This document shows, piece by piece, positions 13,212 through 25,209 of a stretch of 64,000 nt of DNA; position 1 is the first letter of the stretch, and each line of letters starts with the position of its first letter. This stretch comes from Epiperipatus broadwayi (lineage: Eukaryota > Onychophora > Udeonychophora > Euonychophora > Peripatidae). The notes under the pieces are model-generated. The model was not told the origin of the DNA. It was given only the letters and a program-made list of their open reading frames with translations, and ran no database searches. The position numbers and the translations under genes were made by a program. Where the stretch lies: NCBI GenBank assembly GCA_028023455.1, contig JAQFVV010006215.1, positions 12,627,473 through 12,691,472 on the forward strand, written 5' to 3'.

Positions 13212-14117
13212 ATCTATTATTTATTTCAATAAAAAAAGAATTTTTCTCTCCCTCTTCTAAGCAAAAGGATATGCAAATTTGGTTTTAAAAAAAAAAACGA
13301 ACTGAAATAAATGTGATAAACCACAAGTAACTTTCCTTCTTATAAAATGTTTTTTGTTTCTCTTGACCAGACTGGGATATTACTTCATTCAAATCCCAGG
13401 ATTTTCACTGTTCTTTGTGAATAAAAAGGAAGGACACTACTAACAGTTAGCAAGATCTAATCTGGAACACTTTTAAATGATACTTTGAATAACTCCAGCT
13501 GAAATGAAGAAGTAGGTTTATTTAAATAACAGCTAGAAATTACAAGACTATATTATAACCATAAACAGACTTTTAATATTTGTCAGAAAAGAAATAAATA
13601 ATTATTTTGTTTTGGAGAAACTGATTTGTACTTTATTTTAAATAATTTGAATTTGTAAATAATGCTTATAATCATGATAGTATTTTGAGAGAAACTTTCA
13701 GTTAAAAAAAAAAAAAAGATTTTGTAATAACTTCTCTTTATCTATTAATATTATTTTTTTTTTAAAAACAAACAATTATCATATATCACATATGTATGTT
13801 AAGCTTGTGAATTTTATATAAGTTATTAATAAGAGGAAAAGGTAAAGAAATAATGATAATCATGTAAATGCAATACACAAATATAAATTGCCAAAATTTC
13901 AAATAACCATAATTACCAATGTAATTATTTCCATTAGTCTCAAGGGTTCCTAATTAAACTTATATTTGATTACTGAAAATTGGATTTTTATGTATATGGA
14001 TTTATATATACGCAGTTGTTTGTTCAATGTTTAATAGTTTACATATGTTGACACTCACGTGACAGAATCCTATTAGTTTGAGTTAGGGATCGATCTCAAA
14101 ACGAGTCAATCCTGTAT
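13212..14117 (+). repeat. direct repeat, copy 2 (LTR-like)
   Basis: The partner of 9321-10228. Collinearity runs from the ATCTATTAT block to GATCTCAAAACGAGTCAATCCTGTAT. Copy 1 continues for several hundred bases with sequence not seen here, whereas copy 2 runs into unrelated AT-rich sequence and then the (CAT)n array. Either the 3' copy was truncated there or the true LTR is only the ~0.9 kb shared. Confidence 0.6.
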
Positions 14118-14201
14118 CTATATAATTATTGTTATTATATAGATATTTTATTTTATATTATATCAAAAAAAGTTCAATAGAATATTAATTCATAGGTTTG
14201 C

Positions 14202-14996
<795 letters not shown>

Positions 14997-15200
14997 AAAT
15001 TGAAAACAATGTTGGGGAAATACATATGCTTGTTTGACACCAGTTTTTATTTCAAAAACTTACATTTTCCACTGTAGTAGTAATATTTCTTTTCATTTTA
15101 TCATATATAAGTTTAATAATACCCTTCAAAATATGTTAATAATGCAGAATCAAAATTCTAATGTTAAAATAAAATATATACTCAACATTAAAAAACTTAC

Positions 15201-15259
15201 CTTTCAGCTTCCATGAGACTATCATTATTACAGAGTTCATTATACATGTTGATATGATT
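15201..15259 (-). CDS. USP34: USP34 ubiquitin hydrolase, internal exon (59 nt)
   Basis: A 59-nt exon on the minus strand, bounded by an acceptor (pyrimidine-rich tract ending ACATAG, intron ends at 15260) and a consensus donor (GTAAGT at 15200-15195). It encodes NHINMYNELCNNDSLMEAE plus two bases, which aligns with the vertebrate USP34 segment around NDVCNNESL. It follows in phase the exon at 15507-15699 across a 247-bp intron. USP34 is a very large cytosolic and nuclear deubiquitinase of the UCH/USP family, known for stabilising axin in Wnt signalling. This piece is in the N-terminal helical-repeat region, far from the catalytic domain. The next exon downstream was not found and probably lies beyond base 1. 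Confidence 0.85.
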
Positions 15260-15506
15260 CTATGTAAAAAGAAAAAAAAAAATTACATTTTTTCAAACTC
15301 TCCATTTTAGTCTAAAAGAATTACGATAAATTTATAAACATATTCACATCTTTTTTTTTTTGGTAAACTTTTTGTTTTTTAAAATTTGTCAAATTTTTGT
15401 TTAGGCATAAAAATGGTTATATAATTTAAAGAGCTCACTGTTTTAATACTTTTTTTAAAAAAATGATTACTTGATATAACAACATTCATAATTTTAAATG
15501 ACTTAC

Positions 15507-15699
15507 ATTAATTTGAGTTATGCCAGCTAGTCTCATGGTCAAAGTAGAACTAGTGAAATATTTGAAAGCTAAATCAAGACCTTCTTTATCGCAAGTGAGA
15601 TGGGCATCCATTGGTTCTTTAATTGCGGTCCACATGAATTCAGCCATATTGCGAGTACCAGACAACCGCAAGTCTTTGTCTGATAGCTTGCACATATAC
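15507..15699 (-). CDS. USP34: USP34 ubiquitin hydrolase, internal exon (193 nt)
   Basis: A minus-strand exon of 193 nt: one base completing an Arg codon, then 64 codons. The acceptor reads ATCATAG (intron ends at 15700) and the donor GTAAGT lies at 15506-15501. The protein contains YMCKLSDKDLR, NMAEFMWTAIKEPMDAH and DLAFKYF, then TLTMRLAGITQI. These are near-identical in order and spacing to vertebrate USP34 (YLCKLSD, ARNMADLMW, LDLAFKYF, MRLAG). Conservation of whole blocks against only AT-biased synonymous change indicates a functional exon. It belongs to the armadillo-like N-terminal scaffold, which is not catalytic. Confidence 0.93.
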
Positions 15700-17539
15700 C
15701 TATGATATTATTATTTTTTTAAATGTTTTGAACAAATTAGTGAAAATAAAAAAATCATACAAAATCAACTTAATATATATAATTGTAAGCATATAGACAG
15801 ACACAATATATAATATATAGTGCATCACATTCTCATGCTGAACAGATTTTATAGATAAGATTCATTTTCATTTTATTAGTAATATAATGTAAGGTCATAC
15901 AATTCCCAACAGTCCAATTATTTTAAATCTAGTATTATTAATATCTCAAATACAGATATAATTGATTTCTCCGTAACAGTTCTGCATAGTTCCTAGACTT
16001 CAAATCTATATAGAAGTATGCTAATGAATATTAATTCATTAAATGAATCCACAATCAATAATAGTTTTTTTCATTAGATCATCAATATAATGTCATAAGA
16101 CTAGTAATCATTAAAAATATTAGGAAATCAATCCTAATATAACAATTGAAAAGCAACATTACTGTAATAACGCTATCATTTAATCACATTTACTAATTTT
16201 TACAACTAATCATTAAAGAATAATGTCACTTGACTTTTAATTAGACCTAGTTCCAGTTAGCAATATACTCAGACCAATTTGAATAGGACTGCAATCTTCC
16301 TATTACATCAGATTTTTATAATTACTTCTAATATATATAAGAAGTCGTGGTACAAAGTAATTTCTGGTTTTGCCTTTAAAAATATAGTGTATGAAATAAA
16401 TTTTAAAAAATAGCAACTCTAATTTGACACAAGTTATATACTGCAGAATATTTGAATCTAAAATGTTATAAACACGAAAAAAAATGTGAATTAATTATAT
16501 GCTTAAAAGCATCACTAGAGGTAGATCACAGCAAAAAAGTTCCTTAGTCAAAAATTATGAATTAAGAATTTTTATAAATATAATTAATAATTTGTCTTGC
16601 AAAAAAAACTTATCAATCATAAATTCAAATAAATATGGAATAAACATTCAAACAATAATAATTTGTCTTGCAAAAAAAACTTATCAATCATAAATTCAAA
16701 TAAATATGGAGTAAACATTCAAACAATAAGAATAAAATTACTATAAAATGTCACTTATAATGTCTCAAATAGTTTAATATTAGGTGCTATAGTCTATAAC
16801 ATGCTTTAAAAATTATCTGCTTTGATTACTTTGAAAAGCATTATGTAAATTATAATGAAGATCAAACTGACATGTAAATAATCAAATGGCTGTGCAGCTA
16901 CATTCTAGAAATACACCAATCAGATATATTAACAATAAAAAAATAACAAACAATTTCTTGAAATCAGCTACTTCTGACAAAGACAAAAATTCAAACTCAG
17001 TTGTGCATAAAAACACAAAAAAACTTTATTACGAATGTGATATCATGATTGAAATCAGTTGCACTTCAATATTCAAATACATATTGTCATTTAAAATTAG
17101 AATTTAATGAACAAAATAAAATTTGTCATTAATATCTTGACAAACATGTTGAATACTTTCAATTAATACTTTTATAGTTAGCAGGAAAAAATAAAATTTG
17201 ACTTTAATATCATAGCAAATATATGTTATATACTATCAATTTACATTTTTGTAGTTACAAATTGTCTAAAGTCCATAAAATATTAAAAATTGCATGACTG
17301 AGTTTTTACGTTATTCAGAAGAAGCTGGCATAAATAAATGAGATCATTTGGTTCTTTTCTTGAATTAATTTTAAATTTTGTCAATCTCAAAAGATCTAAT
17401 TGAAAAAATACAGAAATGACTTTTTTTCTAATTAAATATTATAAATAACTAACATATGTAAAAGAAAAAATGAATATAGGAATTTTAAGCCATTTAAAAT
17501 TTCAATAAACATAGCAAGTATTATCTTGAAAATTTTTTA
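15700..17539. other. USP34 intron segment with a tandem duplication
   Basis: Intronic relative to USP34 (minus). No gene is seen. At 16586-16730 a ~73-bp unit containing TTTGTCTTGCAAAAAAAACT is duplicated head to tail almost perfectly (one G/A difference in the ATATGGARTAAAC part). Confidence 0.65.
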
Positions 17540-17796
17540 ATTAATTTGATCATTAACAGTTTATTGTGCACATTTATTTTTGTAAGAAATTATATATAGG
17601 TCAAAGTAGGATGAGCTTAAATGAAAAAGTAAAAGTTCATAAAAATAGAATAAAAAATAAATATTTTAAGTCTACATTACATAACTATGAAAGAAATAAT
17701 GGCCATAAAATTATATTTGAACAGGCTAAAGTTTTCTCTGGAAAGAATGAGATAAAAAAAAGAATTAAACGAATCTGTAGTATTGAAAATTTATAA
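17540..17796 (+). pseudogene. Penelope-like element fragment, GIY-YIG endonuclease domain
   Basis: An open stretch of about 76 codons from 17566, with upstream sequence in the same frame. It contains CKKLYIGQSRMSLNEKVKVH followed by HNYERNNGHKIIFEQAKV and EIKKRIKRI. This is the pattern (Y-x-GQ ... L..R...H ... H....GH.I....) of the GIY-YIG nuclease that follows the reverse transcriptase in Penelope-like retroelements. The N-terminal GIY half is replaced by VHIYFC, and there is no attached reverse transcriptase on the upstream side, so this is a fragment. A more decayed copy lies at 25470-25690, and RT parts of probably the same family are at 18960-20200 and 23587 onward. Confidence 0.7.
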
Positions 17797-18359
17797 TATT
17801 AAAGCCGGCAAAACTCTCCTTACAGTAGTGCCACTCAGTGCAAGCCAGAGTAATCAATGGATTTTATCCACAAGGCTTCTGCCTTGTGGATAAAATCCCT
17901 ATCTAGTGCCTTCTCATCCAATATACCCAGACTAGTTTCTAGTTTGTGGCTTTCGTCAGTGAGCATTGAATCCGAGAGCATTGCACCCTAGATCTTAGGA
18001 TCTAATACAACCCTCCAGCAAACACCTTTTATCTCTACTTAACTACAAAACAATGAGAATAACATTGAAAACACAATATTGTCAATCCCAGCTCATTAGT
18101 TTATATAGTCATATGGGTCTGAAATCAGTTCAGTACCCCAAGGCAAAGCTCATTAGTTTATATAGTCATATAGGTCTGAACTCAGTTCACTACCCCAAGG
18201 CTCCTCAATGGCAAAAGCCACAAACTAGAAACGAGACTGGGGATATTGGATGAGTAGGCACTAGATAGGGATTTTATGCTTAAGCCTTCTGGCATCCATT
18301 GATTACTCTGGCTTGCACTGAGTGGCACTATTGTATGGAGAGATTTTGCTGTTTTAATA
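17797..18359. mobile_element. foldback element with ~150-bp inverted arms
   Basis: The arms start TATTAAAGCCGGCAAAACTC (left) and TATTAAAACAGCAAAATCTC (right, reverse complement). They share the run GTGCCACTCAGTGCAAGCCA, GAGTAATCAATGGAT, CCCTATCTAGTGCC and CTAGTTTGTGGCTTT. The left arm also holds a 40-bp perfect palindrome at 17859-17898 (18 bp, 4-base loop, 18 bp) absent from the right arm. The centre carries two direct copies of a ~56-bp unit at about 18090-18200 with CAGTACCCCAAGG/CACTACCCCAAGG. No protein is encoded. The target-site duplication is unclear. Confidence 0.75.
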
Positions 18360-18959
18360 ACAGTTATGAGCAAGCATAAGAAATGGTAATCATGTGATAT
18401 AATATTAAAACTAGTAACTTAAGTAAGTGTACTTTTGTTATTAAAGATAACTAGAATTGATAATTAGAGAAAATTAAATTATACATATGTGTTGTTTTTG
18501 TTCTCCTTTGCACTTGAAAGTCTGATTTAAAATAGCTGATGAAAAAATTTTAATTTTTTAAATTTTGACTAGTTTTCAAATTCTGAATTGGGTATAATTT
18601 GTTTATTTTGATTGACTAGTTTAGCTCTTAACGTTTGATCTTTTATATTTTTAGAAGCTTTTGATAAATTTTACGTAGTAATATTGGGATAGTGCAAAAC
18701 TTTTTTTTTATGTTATATGTGTATGTATTTAGATAGTATTTATTACCTTAAGTTATTATTTGTGGGTGATTTTTGTTTTTATAAAGGGAAAGAAAAAGCC
18801 CAAGTATTTTTTTTGTGTGTGTATGGATAAGTATATTGGGTATTTTTATTGGAATAATGTATATTTTTATTTTATTATTGGTCTCTGAAGTTTAGTATTT
18901 AATAACTTTTCTTTAAGTAATAGGAGAAAGATTTAAGATGCTAAATTAAATAGTAAGAT

Positions 18960-20200
18960 AGAATCCGTAAGATGGTAAATTTATTTTCTTAAAAAAATGT
19001 AGAAAATTTAATGTGTTTTCCTAGTTGTCTACTAAATATTAGGGAATATGCAAAAAAAAAAAATTAATAATAATAATTTAATTATGAATTTCCAAGTTTT
19101 ATTTTAAATAGTTTTTTTTTTAAAGAAAATTTTATTAGGTTATATAGATTTATATTTTAATATAAAAGATATATAAGTAATTTAAATAGACACATGATTT
19201 GAATTTTTTATGACTCAATTTAGAATAAAGATGTCAACATTTTATTGTAGGAAGTATGAACAAAAATTAAAACAGTTGTTTGAAAAAATTAAAGAATGAA
19301 AATACTAACAATAAAGTTGTTAGTCTTGCTAATATTGAATTAAATAAAAGAGATAAAAATTCTTAGGGAAGGATTTAGTTTTGATATTTTTTATGATAAA
19401 TATGTAATTTTTGATATAATTTTGTCTATTGAAGCCACTAATTTCACTGATGAGGAAAAATAAGTATTCATTTAGTTTTAAATAAAAGTTCCAAAAAAAA
19501 AAATTAATTAATCTTTCTGAGATTAGCCATCTTACGAATAAGTTAAGAGTTGATGACAGTAAACATTTCTCATGAAAACAACTGGCCAAATCATCATTAT
19601 CAAAGATGCTTTTAGAAAAAAAGTTGATAAAAACTAATATATATTTTTTTAGAAAAAGATCCTTGTAATTTAGTTGAAAGGAATTTAATGAAGAAAATGT
19701 AAAATTTTAAATCTTTAATAGAGTACAATATTTAAAATACTATCAGAGTGATTTCATTTCTGCCAAAATGTTTTATGAATATTAAAATTCATAAAGAAGG
19801 TTTTCCATTCAGATTTATTTTTGATTAATGTCGTTGAAGAGGTATCCAAGTTTTTAATAATTTTTTTGCAAGAATTTGACAATTTTGATAATTACATTGT
19901 TTAATCTTCTTTTGAGGCTTTTGAAAGATTAATCAATTTAAAATGGAAAATAATTGGTTATATGCTAAGTTAAATATAGAAAATGTGTATCAATCTGTTA
20001 ATAGATTTAGCAATATTGAGGTTTTTATTTCCATCTTAGTTAATAATATACCTTTGTCTAGATCTAAAATTAAGGTTATTAAAGATTTGCTTTTGTTTAA
20101 GGATATAGGTATTTTACTTATAAGAAATTAATATGATTAAAGAAGGGTGGATAATAGATTACATTATTTCTCTTTTAATGTTCAATTTATAAAAATAATA
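18960..20200 (+). pseudogene. Penelope-like element, decayed reverse transcriptase N-terminal part
   Basis: A frame-shifted coding remnant. Conceptual pieces include SLTNKLRVDDSKHFS, then FEAFERL, and at 19943-20131 an open frame ENVYQSVNRFSNIEVFISIL with NNIPLSRSKIKVIKDLL. The latter resembles the RT motif-A region of Penelope-like elements (FDVxxxYxxVP). Several frameshifts and stops separate the pieces. The catalytic YVDD-type box is not on this side but at 23603, after a 3.3-kb LINE insertion, which suggests one element split by that insertion. Assignment rests on motif spacing and the nearby GIY-YIG fragments. Confidence 0.5.
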
Positions 20201-20329
20201 CAAAATAACAATTCGTCAATTGTTAATACAGAGTTTAATATAAAAAATAAAAAATAAAAACAAATAATATTTCCAAGCGCTTTCAGAAGTCTTATTTATT
20301 TATTTATGTTCAATTTATATTATTTGGAA

Positions 20330-20681
20330 AAGAAAATCATTAATTATGAGTTGAAAATGATATAAGAAAGTATAATTATGAACTAGCAAGGAAAGCTGTA
20401 GAAGGGAATAAAAATCTCAAGAGTGTAAAACAACATTTTGGTATTGGTAGGAAATTTATATCTGCAATAAGAAAAAAAGATGAAATTATTACTAAAAAGA
20501 GAGATGACATCATGAAATGGGTAGAAGACTTTCATCAAGAATTATATACTAATAAAAAACAAGTACTCCGTATAACTATCACATCTTCCGAATTGCCCAG
20601 AATTTTAAAAGAAGAAGTGAGACATGCAATTAAATGTATGAAGAAAGGCTCCAAGAAATGATGGAATTATATAATTGATAT
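20330..20681 (+). pseudogene. LINE remnant, linker before reverse transcriptase (5' piece)
   Basis: From about 20355 the plus strand reads, in one mostly open frame, YNYELARKAVEGNKNLKSVK, then KRDDIMKWVEDFHQELYT and ILKEEVRHAIKCMKKGSKK followed by a stop. This matches the segment between endonuclease and RT in RTE/Jockey-type LINEs (F...LY ... L..EV..A...MK.GKA.G). The reading is interrupted at 20681 by the solo LTR and resumes at 22194 with an ILKETGEEIKK-type continuation, so both pieces are one element. The endonuclease is absent, consistent with 5' truncation on insertion. Confidence 0.75.
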
Positions 20682-22193
20682 TGTGACAGAATGGGTTCGA
20701 ACCCAGTCACAAATAAAGTATTTAATTGGTAGTCATATATATGTAAAGATATATCTAATATTTAATTTGGTTATTACATGGTGGTAGTGGTTATAAATAC
20801 ATAAACATGGGGGGGGAGGGACTCTGTCATTTTTAATGATATATATGTGTGTGTGATAAATGCGTGTATAAATGAATTGAGTAGTGAAAAGAGAGAAACG
20901 AGGTTTTTTTTTTGTTTCATGTTGAAAAACTAAAGTTTTTCGGCAGAACGGGATTTTATTGTTCTGTTATATTAAAACAGAAATGATGACACGAGTTATC
21001 ACACTTCTACGGATCTGGTTATTCCACCTTGAAGATCGGAAGTGAGATAAAAAAGAAGCTTCTAGAAACAATGGAGGGGGCTATAAAAGTGAACCACCCA
21101 CAATGCATAGGATCTTTTTCCGGCAGAGCTACAATAGTACACAACTCAATGAGTGAATATTTAAAACTATATTTAAAACTATATAATGGCGGTTCCAACA
21201 GACATGTTGGGGGTAAGAAAAGCCGCATCGGATTCAAGTCCCTGATCCCAACTTACTTCAGCTGCCTCCATAAAACCAGGATACCTCGAATAACACATAA
21301 TTCCAGCGTGGAATCAAATAAACCTCATCAGCCAAAGGACATAGAAAAATCTAAGATCGCTACCTTGAATGGCCTAATTACCTAAGGAACGGAACTATAG
21401 AACAATAAATAAAATAAATAAAAATTTCTTCTGCTACTTCCCGGGAAAGCAGGTAAAGAACTCTTATTATTAAAAATCTTCTTTATAAAAAAAAAATTTT
21501 TGTGTTTTTATAATCAGTGAAGGTGACTTGTGAAATAACTTTATGATAATTCTTTAAAGTGTCGCTCCATTATGGACGTACGAAAGCAATGAGGGTTAAA
21601 AGTCACATGATACAAACTTTCGTAGTATCGATTTTCGCTACTTAAGATATGTTGTGAGATCTATGAGAGAATGACGTATGATTGCGATAAAAAAAGGGAA
21701 AAATGACAGAGTGCTAAATATTATTATTTTTTTTTTTTATTCAATAAACATATATCAAGAAAGTAAAGTACTGACTCAGTTTGATTGTTTATAAAATCAT
21801 TTTATTTGGTTTAGGATTGTTTAGATATTTTTAGACTTAAAAATAGAAATAAAAGTGAACTCTTTACCCCATTCATAGCTACTCACGGCTATGACGTCAC
21901 CGACCATGAGACTGAGCTAGCTGGTGGTCAGAACCTCTCTCACATTCCGTAAATAGTATTCTTGTTGGTGATATACCTACTTCGTGTAATACTTATATCC
22001 GTATAAGTTTGGCGCTTGGTGTCCTTGGACGACCATAAATACGCGTTGGGGATATATCACAGTTGCGAGACTGACCACAAGTTTAAATAATAATATTTTT
22101 TAGGTCGAATTAATTAATTAAATATTAATACGCCTCATACATATTTGATAGTACATACGTGTCTAGTGAGAGGTAAATACGGGTTTTGTTATA
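20682..22193 (+). mobile_element. solo LTR, copy 1 (1512 bp)
   Basis: It begins TGTGACAGAATGGGTTCGAA and ends TTTTGTTATA, and is flanked by 4-bp duplications atat (20678-20681 and 22194-22197). Its insertion splits a LINE reading frame. Inside, in LTR order, are a TATA box in GGCTATAAAAG (21080-21089), an AATAAA-rich polyadenylation zone (21404-21420) and a CRE-like TGACGTCA near 21892. A second copy with the same ends and same internal order lies at 38650-40130. The first 32 bases form an imperfect palindrome centred on TGGGTTCGAACCCA. An open frame at 21029-21385 inside it is not conserved in an obvious way and is not taken as a gene. Confidence 0.78.
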
Positions 22194-23584
22194 ATATATT
22201 AAAAGAAACAGGTGAAGAAATAAAAAAAAATTTTAGCAAAGTTATATACCAAATGTCTAAATAATAAAGATGTACCAGATGATTGGAAGAATGCTGTATT
22301 AATATTAATATTTAAAAAAGGTGATAAAGAAGATATTAAAAATTACAGACCTATCAGCCTTTTATCAGTTTTACACAAAATTTTTACCATAATAATTTTC
22401 CACCAACAAAGAGAACAAGCTGGATTTAAATGTGGTTTTAGTACAGTAGATCATATCCAAGTATTGAGAGAAGTTATAGGAAGGACAAATGAATATGAGT
22501 TGCCATTATGCTTTGGATTTATAGATTATGAAAAGGCATTTGATGCTATAAACATTTGTTCAGTGATTAAAACATTGGATCATCAAGGTATAGAAGGTAT
22601 AAATCCAGGATACTGTCATATTTTAAAAAATATTTATAAAAATGCAATAGCGACAATTAGATTACATAATGATACTGGAAAAGTCAACATTGAGAAAGGT
22701 GTAAGACAGGGTGACTCCATATCTCCAAAACCTTTTACAGCAGTGCTGCAAGAAGTATTTTGTGGATTAAAATGGGATGCTAAAAGAATGAAAATAAATG
22801 GAGATTACTTAAGTCATTTAGATTTTTTAGATGAGGTAGTTGTTTTTGCAAATATTGCTTTAGAGCTGCTAGAAATGTTGCAGGAGTTATCAGATGAAAG
22901 TAGGAAAGTAGGACTAAAGTTAAAAAGACTAAAATAATGTTTAATGTATTATCTTAAAATATAAAAATAAAGATTGATTATGATGAGTTAGAAGAAGTTA
23001 ACAGTTACAAATACCTTGGTCAGATTATTAATACAGATGGAAACATAATGGATGAAATTAAACATAGAATTAAACTTGGTTGGAGTGCTTTTGGTAGAAA
23101 TAACTTGATACTAAAAGGAGATATGCCTATGTGTTTGAAAAGAAAGGTTTTTAATAAATGTGTTTTAGGCAGTTCTTACTTATGGATCTGAGACTTGGAG
23201 ACTTAATAGAAGAGCAATACAGAGACTTCAGACCACTCAAAGAAGTATGGAGAGATGCTTGTTGGGAGTAACAAGAAGAGATCGAAAATGCAATATATGG
23301 TTAAGAGAACAAACAGGTGTTACCGACCTCATTGAAAAAATTAAAAGACTGAAGTGGAGTTGGGCTGGACATATTGCTAGAAGAGATGATAATAGATGGG
23401 CAATTGAAATCTTAAATTGGATTCCGAGATTGCAAAAGACCCATAAAGAGACCACATGTGAGATGGATAGATGAAATAAGAAAGTGTGCAGGGGTGATGT
23501 GGAGAAAAGAAGTTAAATATAGAGATGGATTGACTTGGAGAGACCCTCATCCTGCAGTGGATTGATAATGGATGATGATGATGA
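22194..23584 (+). pseudogene. LINE reverse transcriptase remnant (RTE/Jockey-like), 3' piece
   Basis: Continues the element at 20330-20681. Recognisable blocks in order: VPDDWKNAVLILIFKKGDK, then NYRPISLL (~22345), an open frame 22464-22937 with motif A FIDYEKAFDAI, motif B GVRQGDSISP and a degenerate motif C, FLDEVVVFAN in place of the usual F-A-D-D. After stops, NSYKYLGQIINTDG follows, then LTYGSETW and ERCLLGVTRRDRK with RLKWSWAGHIARRDD, the characteristic C-terminal domain of this LINE family. It ends with a GGATGATGATGATGATATTT tail at about 23584. Motif C substitution, stops and the LTR insertion make it inactive. Confidence 0.9.
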
Positions 23585-23586
23585 TA

Positions 23587-24174
23587 TTTAAAGTTGATTG
23601 TTAGATATGTCGATAATTGTTATAATGAAAAAGAATAAATTAGAAGAATTATTAAATAAATTTAATATTTTTCATCCTGCTATAAAATATATTTTAGAAA
23701 GAGTGGAATTAGATTTTATTAAATTAAAGGTTTTAGATTTATTGATAAGATATTTAGAAAATAACTGTTTGGTATATAGTCATTATGTTAAAAATAATGA
23801 TTTAAGATCTATCATTAGACCTCATAGCTATCAATGTCTCCCATAAAGTAGCTACTTTAAGTAATATTTGTTATAGAAATGAGATTAAATAGTTTTAAAA
23901 AGACAGTTTGTTTTGAAAAAGCTAATTTTTTAAAGATTATTATAGTAGAGGCTATTCTAATAAATTTATTAAAGGTATTTTGCTTAATAGGAATTATAGT
24001 ACTGATAATAATTTTTAAAATGTTGAAGATAAAAACCTAATTTTATTTTTTTGCCTTTTAACTTTGTATTTTTATAAGATTTTAAAAAACAAATATAATT
24101 TGTTTGAAAATAACAAAATAATATGGAAGGTATTGCATTAAATAATTTATTGAATAATACAAAAGACAAACTTA
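23587..24174 (+). pseudogene. Penelope-like element, RT C-terminal part (duplication unit 1)
   Basis: Resumes a Penelope-like RT directly after the LINE tail. RYVDN at about 23603 occupies the place of the catalytic YVDD box, with the second Asp changed. It is followed by KLEELLNKFNIFHPAIKYIL and LKVLDLLIRYLENN, then VYSHYVKNNDLRSI, matching the post-catalytic region of Penelope RTs (FHP.IKFT.E ... LPFLD... ... SHHP). Frameshifts follow. The part from about 23766 is duplicated in tandem (24175-24378 plus 25210-25430). The single AAATTTAT site here is the empty counterpart of the insertion site at 24371. Confidence 0.6.
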
Positions 24175-24378
24175 TGATATATAGTCATTATGTTAAAAAT
24201 ATTGATTTAAGATATATTATTAAACCTGATAGCTATCAATCTATCTTCCATAAAGTAGCTGTTTTATAAGAAATATTTGTTACAGAAATCAGATTAAATA
24301 GTTTTAAAAAAATAGTTTGTTTTGAAAAAGATAATTTTTTAAAGATTATTATAGTAGAGGCTATTCTAATAAATTTAT
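24175..24378 (+). repeat. tandem duplicate of Penelope segment (unit 2, left part)
   Basis: Second copy of the ~410-bp unit starting at about 23766 (TATAGTCATTATGTTAAAAA, then GATAGCTATCAAT and GTAGAGGCTATTCTAATAAA). It is interrupted after AAATTTAT by the MITE at 24379-25209 and resumes on the other side. The two units differ by scattered point changes. Confidence 0.8.
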
Positions 24379-25209
24379 GGTTGTCATCGATTAGCCCCCA
24401 CGCACCGCCTGATGTCGCTGTTTCCATGCAAAAGCACAGAAATATACTGCTCACGCAGCCTATAGAACAGTTCTGTTCATATTGGCCACTAAGCAGTTTT
24501 TGTGCTTTGCGGTTACTATCGCACACTTCACAGATTGCTATAATATGATGTGAGGGTGTGTAGAATACAAGTTGCCCTAAGTCTTTGCATGTGCATTCGA
24601 AGTACTTATTTTATATAAGACCTGACATAGTTTTAGATAGTATTAATCGTAAGACAAAAGACGCGCTTCCATACACATATTTTTAAGGTTAAACGAATTT
24701 CAAAAATGTACGTTCCAGCATTATATAGAAATCACGCGTAAAACGTATTTTGCACAGGGACAGCTACGAGACTTTCAAAGCATAAGCTTGGCTTGATCAG
24801 AGGGGAATTTTCAAATTGAATTGTGTTTCGTAAATCGTTTTAAAATAGTGTTGAAAATTTTTTTTTTTTTTTTTGATCAGTTAATTGAAAAAAGGAAATA
24901 TTAGATTTTATTAAATAATTTTGTTTTTAAAAATGTTGTGTATGTAGTGACGGACGATCCGAAGGGTCGTCAAAACCATCGGATCCCCCTCCCTGCCAAT
25001 TCTAACGGTACACACTAAGATGGATAATGTTTTAAAAATTGTCTCGCATATGATGGATCATCGGATCCCCCTCCCAGCAAATTCCAGCGCTGACATGTAG
25101 TAGTGTAAAAAAAAGTAAATTGTAAATCAGTCCGGTAACGTTATATCTATTGGTTTTTGACTAGCAACAGCGTCATCAAGCAGTGTGCGGGGGCTAATCG
25201 ATGATAACC
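24379..25209. mobile_element. hAT-like non-autonomous element (831 bp)
   Basis: Inverted termini: GGTTGTCATCGATTAGCCCC at the left and GGTTATCATCGATTAGCCCC as the reverse complement of the right end, continuing with similarity through the CGCYTGATGWCGCTGTT part. Perfect 8-bp target-site duplications AAATTTAT lie at 24371-24378 and 25210-25217. The pre-insertion sequence survives in the neighbouring tandem copy (around 23962), which directly proves the boundaries. The interior is richer in GC than the surroundings and holds a repeated CATCGGATCCCCCTCCC motif (24977 and 25061 regions). It encodes no protein. The 8-bp duplication points to hAT or a relative. Confidence 0.93.

Noticed and set aside
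16586-16730. CRISPR-like or other regularly spaced repeat array
   Set aside because: Only two head-to-tail copies without spacers in a eukaryotic intron; a simple tandem duplication.
21029-21385. 118-codon plus-strand open frame
   Set aside because: Lies inside the solo LTR, spanning the TATA box to just before the polyadenylation zone; the second LTR copy shows no evident conserved protein there.
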